Both the position numbers and the translations under genes were made by a program. Below the pieces are notes generated by a model, which saw only the letters and a program-made list of their open reading frames with translations, was not told the DNA's origin and did no database searches. From JOPF133 sp052144935 (lineage in GTDB: Bacteria; Acidobacteriota; Terriglobia; Bryobacterales; Bryobacteraceae), in assembly GCA_052144935.1 (NCBI GenBank), contig JBKQPR010000222.1, forward strand, positions 1 through 35,017: DNA of 35,017 nt, given 5' to 3'. Below, piece after piece: positions 21,138-29,483 of this stretch. Within the stretch, counting starts at the first letter, position 1. Each line of letters starts with the position of its first letter.

Positions 21138-22643
21138 ATGACCCTTCGCCTCACTTTGGCCCTCGGCGCGGCTCTGGCGCTGGCCTGCGCCATCGACGCG
21201 CAGACCCTGCCCGCCAACGGCAAACGCGTACACCGCCTCCTGATTCACAATGCCACCGTCGTGGACGGCAACGGCACTCCCGCGGCCGGACCCAAGGACA
21301 TCGTCATCGAGAACAACCTGATCGCGGACGTCATCCCGCTCGATCCCGTCGCGGTGGCCCGCGGCGGCTCTTCACCCAATGCCTCGCAGGCCGACGCGGT
21401 GATCGACGCCACCGGCAAGTACGTGCTGCCCGGCCTGATCGACGCGCATGCCCACTTGCAGGAGGAGCGCGGCGGCAAGCCGCAGCCCATCGAATACGAG
21501 CTGGATATCTGGCTGGCCTGCGGAATCACCACCGTCCGCGACGTGGGCTCGGACACGCGCCGCGCGCTAGAGCTCCGCCGCCAGAGCGCGGAGGGCGAAA
21601 TCGCCGCGCCGCGCATCTTCGTCTACCCCATGCTCGGCCGCGTGCGCACCACCGAGGAGGCCCGCGCGCGCATCCGCAGCCTGAAGCAGATGGGCGCGGA
21701 CGGCGTGAAACTCCTGGGCATCGACCGCGACCTGATGGGCGCCACGGCGGACGAAGCCCACAAACAAGGCTTGCGCATCGCCCACCACGTGGGCGTGGAA
21801 GAGACCAACGCATGGGACGATATCCGCTTCGGCACCACCAGCATCGAGCACTGGTACGGCATCCCCGATGCCGCCATCGAAACCGGAGTGCAGAACTTCC
21901 CCTCCACCTATAACTACAACAACGAGACGGACCGCTTTCGCTATGCCGGCCATCTCTGGCGCGAGGCCAATCCCGAACGGCTCACCAAGGTGCTCGAAGC
22001 CATGGTGGAGCACAACGTGGCGTGGGACCCCACGCTGGATATCTACGAGGCCAGCCGCGACCTGCAGCGCGCCCAGACCCAGCCCTGGTTCGCCGAGTAT
22101 CTGCACCCGACGCTCGAAGAGTACTTCAAACCGAACCCCGCCAACCACGGCTCCTACTTCATCGGCTGGACTTCCACCGACGAGGAGTTCTGGAAGGAGA
22201 ACTACCGCCTCTGGATGGCCGCGCTGCGGCAGTTCGACCGGCTGGGCGGCCTGATCGGCATGGGCGACGACGCCGGCTTCATCTACCAGATGTACGGCTT
22301 CGGCCTGATCCGCGGCATGGAACTGCACCAGGAGGCCGGCTTCCACCCCCTCAAAATCATCCAGCAGGCCACCGGCAACAACGCCCGGATTCTGGGACAG
22401 GAGGAGCGCCTGGGCCGCGTCCGGGCCGGGTTTGCCGCCGATCTGATCGTGGTCAACGGCAACCCGCTCGAGAACCTGAAGGTTTTATACCCGACCGGCG
22501 TGGACGAAATCCGCAACGGCAAAGTGGTGCACACGGGCGGCGTGGAATGGACCATCAAGGATGGCATCCCCTACCACGCCCCCACCTTGATGGCTCGCGT
22601 GAAGGAGATTGTGGCGCAGGCGCGCGCGGCGGGAAAGCGGTAA
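21138..22643 (+). CDS. Secreted metal-dependent amidohydrolase
   Basis: The 501-aa protein starts with a signal peptide (MTLRLTLALGAALALACAIDAQ). The amidohydrolase barrel shows the HxH metal pair in LPGLIDAHAHL (about H104, H106), a possible bridging Lys in GADGVKLLG, HHVG and SIEHW histidines, and an Asp in GMGDDAGF near the C-terminus. The small beta-domain closes with GFAADLIVVNGNPLENL. The imidazolonepropionase-like/prolidase-like subgroup fits best; the substrate is unknown. ATG 21138 is preceded by CACAAT (21126-21131) with a 6-nt spacer and no Shine-Dalgarno, suggesting a leaderless mRNA. The promoter therefore directly abuts the minisatellite. Confidence 0.9.
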   Translation: MTLRLTLALGAALALACAIDAQTLPANGKRVHRLLIHNATVVDGNGTPAAGPKDIVIENNLIADVIPLDPVAVARGGSSPNASQADAVIDATGKYVLPGLIDAHAHLQEERGGKPQPIEYELDIWLACGITTVRDVGSDTRRALELRRQSAEGEIAAPRIFVYPMLGRVRTTEEARARIRSLKQMGADGVKLLGIDRDLMGATADEAHKQGLRIAHHVGVEETNAWDDIRFGTTSIEHWYGIPDAAIETGVQNFPSTYNYNNETDRFRYAGHLWREANPERLTKVLEAMVEHNVAWDPTLDIYEASRDLQRAQTQPWFAEYLHPTLEEYFKPNPANHGSYFIGWTSTDEEFWKENYRLWMAALRQFDRLGGLIGMGDDAGFIYQMYGFGLIRGMELHQEAGFHPLKIIQQATGNNARILGQEERLGRVRAGFAADLIVVNGNPLENLKVLYPTGVDEIRNGKVVHTGGVEWTIKDGIPYHAPTLMARVKEIVAQARAAGKR

Positions 22644-22653
22644 GATGATCGGC

Positions 22654-23190
22654 ATGGGAACCAAAACGGCGCTCACGCCCGCTGATCTGCTGGCTTTGCC
22701 CGAGGATGACCTCCACGAATACGAGCTAAGCGAAGGAGAACTGATCGTTGTGGGCAAACCAGGCATGCGGCACGAGAGGATCAAGAGCAGAGTCGTGACA
22801 CGTCTTTGCGTGTATGCGGACCAGCATCCAGAGGCCGGGGAGGTCTTTGCGGAATCCCTGTTCCAATTGGGGCCCGGGACCGCCCGTCAGCCCGATGCGG
22901 CGTTCGTCGGGGCAACCAAGGTTGCCTTGTTATCGGACACCAATACCGTGATTCCCGTGGCTCCAGACATTGCGGTGGAAGTGATCTCGGAATCGGAGAC
23001 GGCGGCTGCCGCGGAGAAGAAAGTGCAGGAGTACCTCGCCGCGGGTGTCCGGGAAGTCTGGCAGTTCTATCCGGACAAGCGCGTCCGGGTTCGCGTGAGC
23101 GACCGCATGTACGATCTCACGGGAGACCAGGTGCTGGAAACACCGGTCATGCCCGGATTTTCGGCCAAGGTCAGTTCATTTTTCGCCTGA
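22654..23190 (+). CDS. Uma2-family (DUF820) putative endonuclease
   Basis: The 178-aa protein has the PD-(D/E)xK-like core of the Uma2/DUF820 family: YELSEGELIVVGKPGMRH near the N-terminus, PDAAFVG, then DIAVEVISESETAAAAEKKVQEYLAAGVREVWQFYP with the E-x-I-S and K positions, and the closing PVMPGFSAKVSSFF. Such genes are common and multicopy in Cyanobacteria and Acidobacteria; their biological role is not established. ATG 22654 follows TAAGAT (22641-22646) by 7 nt, suggesting its own leaderless start; ATG 22645 is a possible alternative. The amidohydrolase stop lies 10 nt upstream. It is convergent with the S9 peptidase gene (3-nt gap). Confidence 0.88.
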   Translation: MGTKTALTPADLLALPEDDLHEYELSEGELIVVGKPGMRHERIKSRVVTRLCVYADQHPEAGEVFAESLFQLGPGTARQPDAAFVGATKVALLSDTNTVIPVAPDIAVEVISESETAAAAEKKVQEYLAAGVREVWQFYPDKRVRVRVSDRMYDLTGDQVLETPVMPGFSAKVSSFFA

Positions 23191-23193
23191 ACC

Positions 23194-25206
23194 CTACCGC
23201 AAGTTCTCGTTAAACCACTGGATCATGCGGACCAGCACATCGCGCTGGTCGGCCGGTTTGCTGAACCGGTGGCCCTCATCGGGATAGACCACCAGCTCGG
23301 TCTTCACGCCCAGCGTCTTCAAGGCGTGCCAGAACTCGAAGGATTGGGGAGGCGGGCACTCGCCATCGCCCGCGCCCACCACCACTAGGGTGGGCGTCTT
23401 CACCTGCTTGATGAAATCGATGGCCGAACTCCTGGCGTAGACCAACGGATCGTCATATACCGTGGCGCCGAAGTAGGGGATCATCCACCGATCGATGGCA
23501 TTCTCGCCGTAGTAGCTCTTCCAGTTGGCGATGCCCGCTCCGGCCACGGCCGCCCGGAAGCGGGTTGTCTGAGTCACCGCCCACATGGTCATGAATCCGC
23601 CATAACTCCAGCCGGTGATTCCGAAGCGCTGGGGATCGAGGGGCGCGGTCTTGACGGCTTCGTCCACGCCCGCCAGGATGTCGCGCAGATCCCCGCCGCC
23701 GAAATCCTTCACGTTGGCCATGGTGAACTTCTCGCCCTGGCCGTAACTGCCGCGCGGATTGGCCATCAGCACGAAGTAGCCCTGCTGTGAGAGCAGGGTC
23801 GGGTTGAACCCCGGCCGCGGCCAGGAAGGCTTCAGCGACGAGGCCGGCCCGCCATGCACCGCCACCACGAGCGGATAGCGCCGAGCGGCATCGAAATTCA
23901 CCGGGTAGAGCAGCCAGCCCTGAACGCGGAACCCGTCGGTGGTCCAATGCAGGTTTTTGGCTTCGCCCCAGAGCGGTTTGATTCCGGCATTCGCGTGCGT
24001 CCGTTGGGACCACTCGCCGATACGCCCGGCCCAGATTTCGGGCGCCGCGCGCCACGAGCTGCGGATCACCGCGGAGGTCTTTCCGTCGTCCGAGATCGAG
24101 ATGCCGCTATCCTCAAACGGCGGGTTGATGCTCTCGTCTCCCTGCCACAGGCGTTCCACCTGGCCGCTGGCGGGATCCAGCTTGGAAATCGCGCTGCCGC
24201 CGTCGTAGTGTTCGGTGAAGTAGAGCTGCCGGGCGGCGGGGGCCCAGATCAGATAGCTGGCCGACGAGGCCATGCCCGGAGTCAGGCTGCGCGCCTGGCC
24301 GCCGCCCGAGGGCACCTGGAAGATCTCTCCGCCAGTAGATCCCTCGTCGCTCATCAGCCCGCCGATGAAGACGATCGTGCGGCCGTCCGGCGACCAGCGC
24401 GGCACGGCTAGCTGCCTTTCGAGCGGCGGCCGATAGACGGATTTCCAGCCGCTGCCATCGGCCGCGAGGGTATAGAGCTGCGCGATCCACCAGTTGTCGT
24501 CGCCGGCGCCGCGCGAAGCGGTTACCACGAGGCGCGAGCTGTCGGGCGACCAGTCGTACTCGTAGATGTAATAGTCGGCCGGCGAGATCTGGCGGACCGT
24601 TCCGGGCCCAGAGGGCGCCCCGGCATCCACGACCGCCAGCCGCTGCTCGTAAACCCTGGATTCCGCGACTCCGGAAACGGGCAGCACCGGATCGAGCGGA
24701 CCGGCCGCGCGCGGTAGATTCTCGGTGAACAGGACGGCCACGCGCTTGCCATCGGGCGACCAGCGCGGCTCGGCCAGGACACCGGTGAGACGGGTGAGTT
24801 GGCGCGGCCTTCCGGCAGGGTTGGCAGGGTTGGCAGGCGAAAGCGCCTGCCCCACTCCGGGAGCGATGTAAAGCTGAAGCTGCCCCGGCTTCTCGCGATC
24901 GGAGAGAAAGGCGATTTGCCGGCTGTCGGGCGACCACGCGACGGCGCTCTCCACGCACGGGCCGCGTCCCGCGGAGACAGGGGTGGGCTGCCCACCGGGC
25001 AGGGTCATCACGGAAATGGCGGATTTGCCATCAGCCAATCCGGTGACGAACGCCATGCGCGATCCGTCTGGGGAAACCGCCGCCTGCATGGGCCAGCGCG
25101 TGGCGGCGATCGCGGCCAAGGCCGGCTCGACCGGAGTTACGGGTTGAGCGCAGGCAAAGAACGGGATCAAGCCTGCCGTTGCGAGCAGAACGGATCGGGC
25201 CGTCAC
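23194..25206 (-). CDS. Secreted S9-family prolyl oligopeptidase-like peptidase
   Basis: The 670-aa protein begins with a signal-like segment (SVLLATAGLIPFFACAQ), then a beta-propeller of SPDG/SPDS repeats (residues 40-400), then an alpha/beta-hydrolase domain. The triad is Ser534 (GWSYGG), Asp614 (GAGDGE) and His646 (DEGHRF), typical of dipeptidyl/acylaminoacyl peptidases. It probably degrades short peptides outside the cytoplasm. The GTG start at 25206 overlaps the previous stop as GTGA. Residues 118-132 (VGQALSPANPANPAG) are encoded by a palindromic repeat (24814-24851) inserted in a propeller loop. It is the last gene of the tldD-pmbA operon. Confidence 0.92.
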   Translation of the reverse strand: MTARSVLLATAGLIPFFACAQPVTPVEPALAAIAATRWPMQAAVSPDGSRMAFVTGLADGKSAISVMTLPGGQPTPVSAGRGPCVESAVAWSPDSRQIAFLSDREKPGQLQLYIAPGVGQALSPANPANPAGRPRQLTRLTGVLAEPRWSPDGKRVAVLFTENLPRAAGPLDPVLPVSGVAESRVYEQRLAVVDAGAPSGPGTVRQISPADYYIYEYDWSPDSSRLVVTASRGAGDDNWWIAQLYTLAADGSGWKSVYRPPLERQLAVPRWSPDGRTIVFIGGLMSDEGSTGGEIFQVPSGGGQARSLTPGMASSASYLIWAPAARQLYFTEHYDGGSAISKLDPASGQVERLWQGDESINPPFEDSGISISDDGKTSAVIRSSWRAAPEIWAGRIGEWSQRTHANAGIKPLWGEAKNLHWTTDGFRVQGWLLYPVNFDAARRYPLVVAVHGGPASSLKPSWPRPGFNPTLLSQQGYFVLMANPRGSYGQGEKFTMANVKDFGGGDLRDILAGVDEAVKTAPLDPQRFGITGWSYGGFMTMWAVTQTTRFRAAVAGAGIANWKSYYGENAIDRWMIPYFGATVYDDPLVYARSSAIDFIKQVKTPTLVVVGAGDGECPPPQSFEFWHALKTLGVKTELVVYPDEGHRFSKPADQRDVLVRMIQWFNENLR
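24814..24851. repeat. GGCAGG repeat with hairpin, inserted in the S9 peptidase gene
   Basis: Two GGCAGGGTT units (24814-24822, 24823-24831) are followed by GGCAGGCG-AAAG-CGCCTGCC (24832-24851), a perfect 8-bp stem. The last part is the same hairpin as at 16740-16758 with a different loop. It is read in frame as GQALSPANPANPA, a peptide I recognise from other Solibacter proteins. Confidence 0.85.
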
Positions 25207-25688
25207 GAAAAATCGATCTCCGCGATCACCAGGTCGGGCAGCGCCTGATTCCAGCCTTCCGGAATGCTGTCGAAGGGCATCCGGAACGGCTTCACCTCGT
25301 TGGGCGCCAGGCCGCCCATTTTCTTACTGACAATCGGCACGCGCTCCCGCAATACCACTTGGCCGTAGGCATCGCGAAACACGCAGTTGAGCACCACCTG
25401 CTCGAGCACACGGTCGCCGGTATTCCGGATATTGCCGGTGATCTCCACCACCTGCTGCTTCATGTAGCTCTCGTGGGCCTCCATGTTGACCTCCGAGAGC
25501 TTCAGATCGCGCACGTAGGCCTTGGCGGCCCCGGTGAGCGGCGGAGGCGGCGGGGGCGGCTCGTGGGCTTTCCGATTGAGATACCAAAAGCCCGCCAGTC
25601 CCGCCAGAAGCGCCACTCCGATGACGTACGCGGCGGGCGGAATGGAGGCCTTTTTTTGAGTTGCGTTAAGGGTTTTATCTGCCGCCAA
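25203..25688 (-). CDS. Membrane-anchored protein with DUF2393-like beta domain
   Basis: The 161-aa protein has one N-terminal membrane helix (about 18-37, PAAYVIGVALLAGLAGFWYL), a run of seven prolines (44-50) and an extracytoplasmic beta-domain containing VVEITGNIRNTGDRVLEQVV and LAPNEVKPFRMPFDSIPEGW. This pattern resembles DUF2393/FxLYD domains, which have no defined function. The TTG start at 25688 lies inside the end of pmbA (14-nt overlap), with TTGGAG about 9 nt upstream. Its stop overlaps the S9 peptidase start by 4 nt. Placement between two peptidase genes suggests a membrane partner, but that is speculative. Confidence 0.75.
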   Translation of the reverse strand: MAADKTLNATQKKASIPPAAYVIGVALLAGLAGFWYLNRKAHEPPPPPPPLTGAAKAYVRDLKLSEVNMEAHESYMKQQVVEITGNIRNTGDRVLEQVVLNCVFRDAYGQVVLRERVPIVSKKMGGLAPNEVKPFRMPFDSIPEGWNQALPDLVIAEIDFS

Positions 25689-27027
25689 CGGTCATTTCTC
25701 CAATCTTCAAAGTGGGGGCTGCCACCGATCCGCGGAACTCCAGGTCGGCGCCCACGGTCTCGATCCCCATCAGCATGTCCTTCAGATTTCCGGCGATGGT
25801 GACCTCGGAGACCGCGAATGCCAACTCGCCGTTGCGAATCCACAACCCCGCCGCCCCGCGGGAATAGTCTCCGGTCACGATGTTCACACCGAAGCCCAGC
25901 AGTTCGGTGACGTAAAAGCCATTGGGAATTCCGGCAAGAATCCGCTCCGGCGTTTGGACGCCTTTCTCGATGAAAAAGTTCCCATGACCGATGCCCGCAT
26001 TGCCGGCCAGGCCGCGCGAGGCATTGCCGGTGGTCTGCATGCCCAGCTTGCGCGCCGCATAGCTGTTCAGGAGGTAACTTTTTAGCACGCCGCGCTCGAT
26101 CACCACGGTGCGGCGCGAGGGAACCCCTTCGTCGTCGAAAGGCGAAGTGCCGAAGAGGCCCGGCAGCGTGCCATCGTCCACCACCGTGAGGTTGTCGTTG
26201 GCCACCTTCTCGCCCAGCTTCCCGGCCAGAAACGATTCGTGGCGGTAAATGGACATCCCGTGGACCGCTTCGAAGAGATTGTCCAGCAGACTTCGGGCGG
26301 TGCGCGGCTCGAAAACCACGGGCACTTTTTGAGTCTCGACTTTCACCGCATTCAGGCGGCGCACGGCCCGCCGCGCGGCAATCCGGCCCACTTCCTCGGG
26401 CGCTTCCAGGCCGGCCAACCCGCGCGCCATGGTGTACCAGTAATCCCGCTCCATGGACTCGCCGTCGCGAGCCACCGGGGACGCCGAAATCGAACAGTAG
26501 CTGGAGCGGTACTCCCCCGCGAATCCGCGCGAATTGGCGAAGATATGCCGGCCGGTGTGGGTATCGAAGGACGCGCCTTCGGAGTTGACGATGCGGGCAT
26601 CGGCGGTGAGCGCGGCGTCTTCCGCGCGTTTGGCCATGTCGATCTTGAACGCGGTGTCCAGACCCTCCACATCGGGATCGTACAACTGCAGGTCGCCGGG
26701 AATGGCGCCCAGCTCACCCGAATCCGGCAACCCCGCGTGCGGATCTTCGGTGGTGATATCGGCCAGCTCCACGGCCGAGCGGACCAGGTGGGCGATCCCC
26801 TCGGCGGACAGGTCGGAAGTGTAGGCCGACCCGGTCTTGCGGCCGATCAGGATGCGCAATCCGGCCGCGCGCGACCCGGCCTCCTTGAGATTCTCCAACT
26901 CGCGCATGCGCACGTTGGCGGTGAACTCATCCCCTTCGGCGATGGTACACTCGGCGTCCGTGGACCCGGCCGCCACGGCGCGGCGCACCACATCCTGGGC
27001 CAGCTCCAGAAGGTGATTCTCGCTCAA
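25675..27027 (-). CDS. pmbA: TldD/PmbA family metalloprotease subunit, PmbA (TldE) type
   Basis: This 450-aa protein is the non-catalytic partner of TldD. The heterodimer is a zinc peptidase that trims unfolded or modified peptides (in E. coli it matures microcin B17 and degrades CcdA). Family features are the N-terminal LLELAQDVVRRAVAAG, the mid-protein VPVVFEPRTARSLLDNLFEAVHG, DDGTLPGLFGTSPFDDEGVP and the end VAAPTLKIGEMTVGG. It has no HExxxH motif, as expected. TTG 27027 was chosen because it overlaps the tldD stop (TTGA) and gives the normal N-terminus (SENHLLELA); a longer frame upstream reads through tldD in another phase and is spurious. Confidence 0.93.
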   Translation of the reverse strand: MSENHLLELAQDVVRRAVAAGSTDAECTIAEGDEFTANVRMRELENLKEAGSRAAGLRILIGRKTGSAYTSDLSAEGIAHLVRSAVELADITTEDPHAGLPDSGELGAIPGDLQLYDPDVEGLDTAFKIDMAKRAEDAALTADARIVNSEGASFDTHTGRHIFANSRGFAGEYRSSYCSISASPVARDGESMERDYWYTMARGLAGLEAPEEVGRIAARRAVRRLNAVKVETQKVPVVFEPRTARSLLDNLFEAVHGMSIYRHESFLAGKLGEKVANDNLTVVDDGTLPGLFGTSPFDDEGVPSRRTVVIERGVLKSYLLNSYAARKLGMQTTGNASRGLAGNAGIGHGNFFIEKGVQTPERILAGIPNGFYVTELLGFGVNIVTGDYSRGAAGLWIRNGELAFAVSEVTIAGNLKDMLMGIETVGADLEFRGSVAAPTLKIGEMTVGGR

Positions 27028-28454
27028 GCCGTTCCTCCCACGGTCATGCGGTCGATCTTGATGGTGGGAATCCCCACGCCTACCGGCACGCTCTGGCCTT
27101 CCTTGCCGCACACGCCGATGCCTTCATCGAGGCGCAGGTCGTTGCCCACCATGCTCACGTACTTCAACGCTTCGGGTCCGTTGCCGACGAGGGTGGCGTT
27201 GCGCACAGGGCGGGTCAGCTTGCCATCTTCGATCAGATAGCTTTCCGAGGCGGAAAACACGAAATTGCCGCTGGTGATATCGACCTGCCCGCCGCCGAAA
27301 TTGGCGCAGTACAGTCCTTTCGAAACCGAGCGCACGATATCCTGCGGATCGCTCTGGCCGGCCAGCATGAAGGTATTGGTCATCCGCGGCATGGGGATGT
27401 GGGCGTAGCTTTCGCGGCGGCCGCTGCCGGTGGATTCGGAATGAGTCAGGGAGCTGGAGAGCTTATCTTGCAGGTAACCGCACAGAACGCCGTTTTCAAT
27501 CAACACGTTACGCTGCGTGGGGTGGCCTTCGTCGTCCACGTTGAGGGATCCCCGCCGGCCGCCGAGGGTGCCATCGTCAATCACCGTACACAGTTCGCTG
27601 GCCACCTTCTGGCCCACCCGTCCGCTGAATGCCGAGACGCCCTTGCGGTTGAAATCGGCCTCCAGGCCGTGCCCGACGGCTTCATGCAGCAGGATTCCGG
27701 GCCAGCCCGGACCCAGCACCACGGTGGTTTCGCCGGCCGGCGCTTCCACGGCGTCCAGCATGGCGATGGCCTCGCGGGCGGCTTCGATGGCGAAGTACTC
27801 GGGCGGTTTCTGGTCCAGGAAAAAGCTCAATTCCACGCGACCGCCGCCGCCGGCATGGCCGCGTTGCGGAGGCCCGCCATCGCGCCGCGCCAGCGCCGAG
27901 ACGCTGAGCCGCGCCAGAGGCTGCCGGTCGAGCGTGAGCACGCCCTCGCTGGTGGCCACCAACACCTGGCGCAGGTTGTCGGCATACACCGCCTGCACCT
28001 GAAAGATCTGCGGGGCGTAGGCGCGCGCCGCCCGATCGGCCCGTTTCACCAGCTCCACGCGCTCGGAGAAGGCGGTTTCGGTGGGCGCCGTCAGGACCGG
28101 GTAGAGATTGTGCAGCGCGCCTTCGTTGAGATCGAGCTTTTCGACTTTACTCGGCCCCGAGGCGATACAAGCGGCCACCTGGGCGGCCTTGCGGATCTTC
28201 TCCGGCGCCAGATCGCCGCTGTAGGCGTATCCGGTGCGCTCCCCGGCAATCACCCGAACCCCCACGCCCACCGAGACCCCTTGCGCGGCGCTCTTGACCA
28301 TGGATTCGTCGATGCCGATGGAGCTGGTGGCCATGTACTCGAAGTAGAGATCGGCATAATCTCCGCCGCGCGACAGAGCTTCCGCCAAATAGTTTTCCAG
28401 ATCCTGGCGGGTGATCTGGAAGCGCTGCGCGAAAATGGACTCGGAAAACCGCAT
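27024..28454 (-). CDS. tldD: TldD/PmbA family metalloprotease, catalytic TldD subunit
   Basis: The 476-aa protein carries the zinc motif HEAVGH (H257, E258, H262 from this start) in PGILLHEAVGHGLEAD, the following DDGTLGGRRGSLNVDDEGHP, and a C-terminal VDITSGNFVFSASESYLIEDGK with the Cys-containing GVCGKEGQSVPVGVG. It forms the active heterodimer with PmbA, encoded next with a 4-nt overlap. ATG 28454 lies 7 nt after TAGAAT (minus, 28467-28462), fitting a leaderless start; ATG 28463 overlaps that box and would add three residues. It opens a four-gene operon tldD-pmbA-membrane protein-S9 peptidase. Confidence 0.95.
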   Translation of the reverse strand: MRFSESIFAQRFQITRQDLENYLAEALSRGGDYADLYFEYMATSSIGIDESMVKSAAQGVSVGVGVRVIAGERTGYAYSGDLAPEKIRKAAQVAACIASGPSKVEKLDLNEGALHNLYPVLTAPTETAFSERVELVKRADRAARAYAPQIFQVQAVYADNLRQVLVATSEGVLTLDRQPLARLSVSALARRDGGPPQRGHAGGGGRVELSFFLDQKPPEYFAIEAAREAIAMLDAVEAPAGETTVVLGPGWPGILLHEAVGHGLEADFNRKGVSAFSGRVGQKVASELCTVIDDGTLGGRRGSLNVDDEGHPTQRNVLIENGVLCGYLQDKLSSSLTHSESTGSGRRESYAHIPMPRMTNTFMLAGQSDPQDIVRSVSKGLYCANFGGGQVDITSGNFVFSASESYLIEDGKLTRPVRNATLVGNGPEALKYVSMVGNDLRLDEGIGVCGKEGQSVPVGVGIPTIKIDRMTVGGTA

Positions 28455-28478
28455 ATCTTTCATTCTAGCCCCCGCGGA

Positions 28479-29243
28479 CTATCCGGCCTGTGGCAGCGGA
28501 CGAGGGGGACGGCTGGCGGAGGGGGCGGGCTGGGCCGTTTGGGGCTGCTCCTTTTTGCGTTCCAGGGTCAATTGGTGCGTTTCGCGCGAGGGGATGCCGC
28601 GGTGACCGGAATTTTCAGGAACGAACCCAATCTCCGGGTTCGCCTTTTGGGATGAAGGGGTTGGGGGCGGTTCCACAGGGGATTTGGGAGGGTCGGGAGG
28701 GTCAAGCCGGACCTGGGGCGGGGCGGCGGGGATGTCCGGCTGGGCCCGGAGGGCACCCCGGCGGGATTCCTGGATTTCGCGGAGGTCCAGGAGGGTGCGG
28801 TGGTAAGCGCGCTGGAGGTTCTGGCGGCGGCGCTCCAGGCGGGAGAAGGTGTCCGCGGTGCTTTGGAAGGCTTCGCCGAGCATCTGGTCTTTGGGAAAGG
28901 GCTCGCCGGGGTGGACGCGTTTGTGAGACAGGGCGAGACTCGCGAACTGGTATTCCCAGAGATGAGCTTCGGTTTTACGGAGACGGCGGAGGGTCCACTC
29001 GGAATCGATGAGGATGTCGACGAGGGCGCGCTCGGAGGCGGATTGGGGCTGGTGGTCGAGGCGGTACTCGTTGGCGAGGGCGTCGAGGGCCGCGGGGTCT
29101 TCGCCGCGGATGATTTGGGATTCACTGTCGATGCCGGATTTCAGGGCATTTTGGGAAGAGACGGCCTTGCCCTCGACGGAGCGGGGACCGGTGGACTTCT
29201 GGGAGTTCAGGCGGTTGGCCTGGATTCGTTTCTTAGTCGTCAT
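28479..29243 (-). CDS. Repeat-borne IQANR/NSQKSTGPRS-family protein, copy 2
   Basis: The 254-aa protein is a clear paralogue of the one at 259-990, in opposite orientation. Shared parts are IQANR-x-NSQKSTGPRS-x-EGK, SSQNALKSG, SQIIRGEDP-x-xLDALA, DILIDSEW-x-LRRLRKTEAHLWEYQ, LERRR-x-x-LQRAYHRTLxDLR and the tail TPSSQKANPE-x-GFVPEN. It differs by a short insertion (ALSHKRVHPGEPFPKDQ) in the middle and in the Pro-rich region. ATG 29243 is 5 nt after the T-tract of a terminator hairpin; GTG 29297 is in frame (MLLSN...), as in copy 1. The conservation of the helical core through many substitutions suggests that the protein is, or was until recently, selected. The function is unknown. Confidence 0.75.
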   Translation of the reverse strand: MTTKKRIQANRLNSQKSTGPRSVEGKAVSSQNALKSGIDSESQIIRGEDPAALDALANEYRLDHQPQSASERALVDILIDSEWTLRRLRKTEAHLWEYQFASLALSHKRVHPGEPFPKDQMLGEAFQSTADTFSRLERRRQNLQRAYHRTLLDLREIQESRRGALRAQPDIPAAPPQVRLDPPDPPKSPVEPPPTPSSQKANPEIGFVPENSGHRGIPSRETHQLTLERKKEQPQTAQPAPSASRPPRPLPQAG

Positions 29244-29248
29244 AAATG

Positions 29249-29274
29249 AAAAAGGCGGGCCCTGGGGGCCCGCC
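29249..29274 (-). terminator. Leader terminator/attenuator before the copy 2 ATG
   Basis: On the minus strand GGCGGGCCC (29274-29266) pairs perfectly with GGGCCCGCC (29262-29254) around a CCA loop. Five T residues (29253-29249) follow, and the ATG starts 5 nt later. The stem bases differ from copy 1 on both sides, so pairing is maintained while sequence is not. Confidence 0.7.
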
Positions 29275-29352
29275 GGTACCGAATTCGAGAGTAGCACGGG
29301 GAGCGAGGGGATTCGGGAGTTTGGGAGCTAAATGTATGAAACGGCTCGGGAG

Positions 29353-29482
29353 ATAGTTTGTGACTGCTTTAGGTTTGCTCGGTTCCGCGGCGCCGGGAAG
29401 CCGGTCAGCAGATACCGCCTGTGCGCCGCGGAATCGAGTAAACCGCGCGGTGAACTAAACCGCAGGACGAAGCCGGCTCTTT
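29353..29482 (-). repeat. 5' palindromic block of dispersed element, copy 2
   Basis: Reverse complement of the block at 1-130. The 21-bp arms lie at 29372-29392 and 29424-29444 with a 31-nt loop, the same spacing as copy 1. The match ends at GCCGGCTCTTTA around 29482. Single-base changes are spread over the block, so the copies are old enough to have diverged. Confidence 0.85.
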
Positions 29483-29483
29483 A

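Noticed and set aside
1..29482. A 28 kb composite transposon or genomic island bounded by the two element copies
   Set aside because: No transposase, integrase or relaxase lies in the window and the segment is full of housekeeping genes. The copies look like members of a dispersed family rather than ends of one mobile unit.
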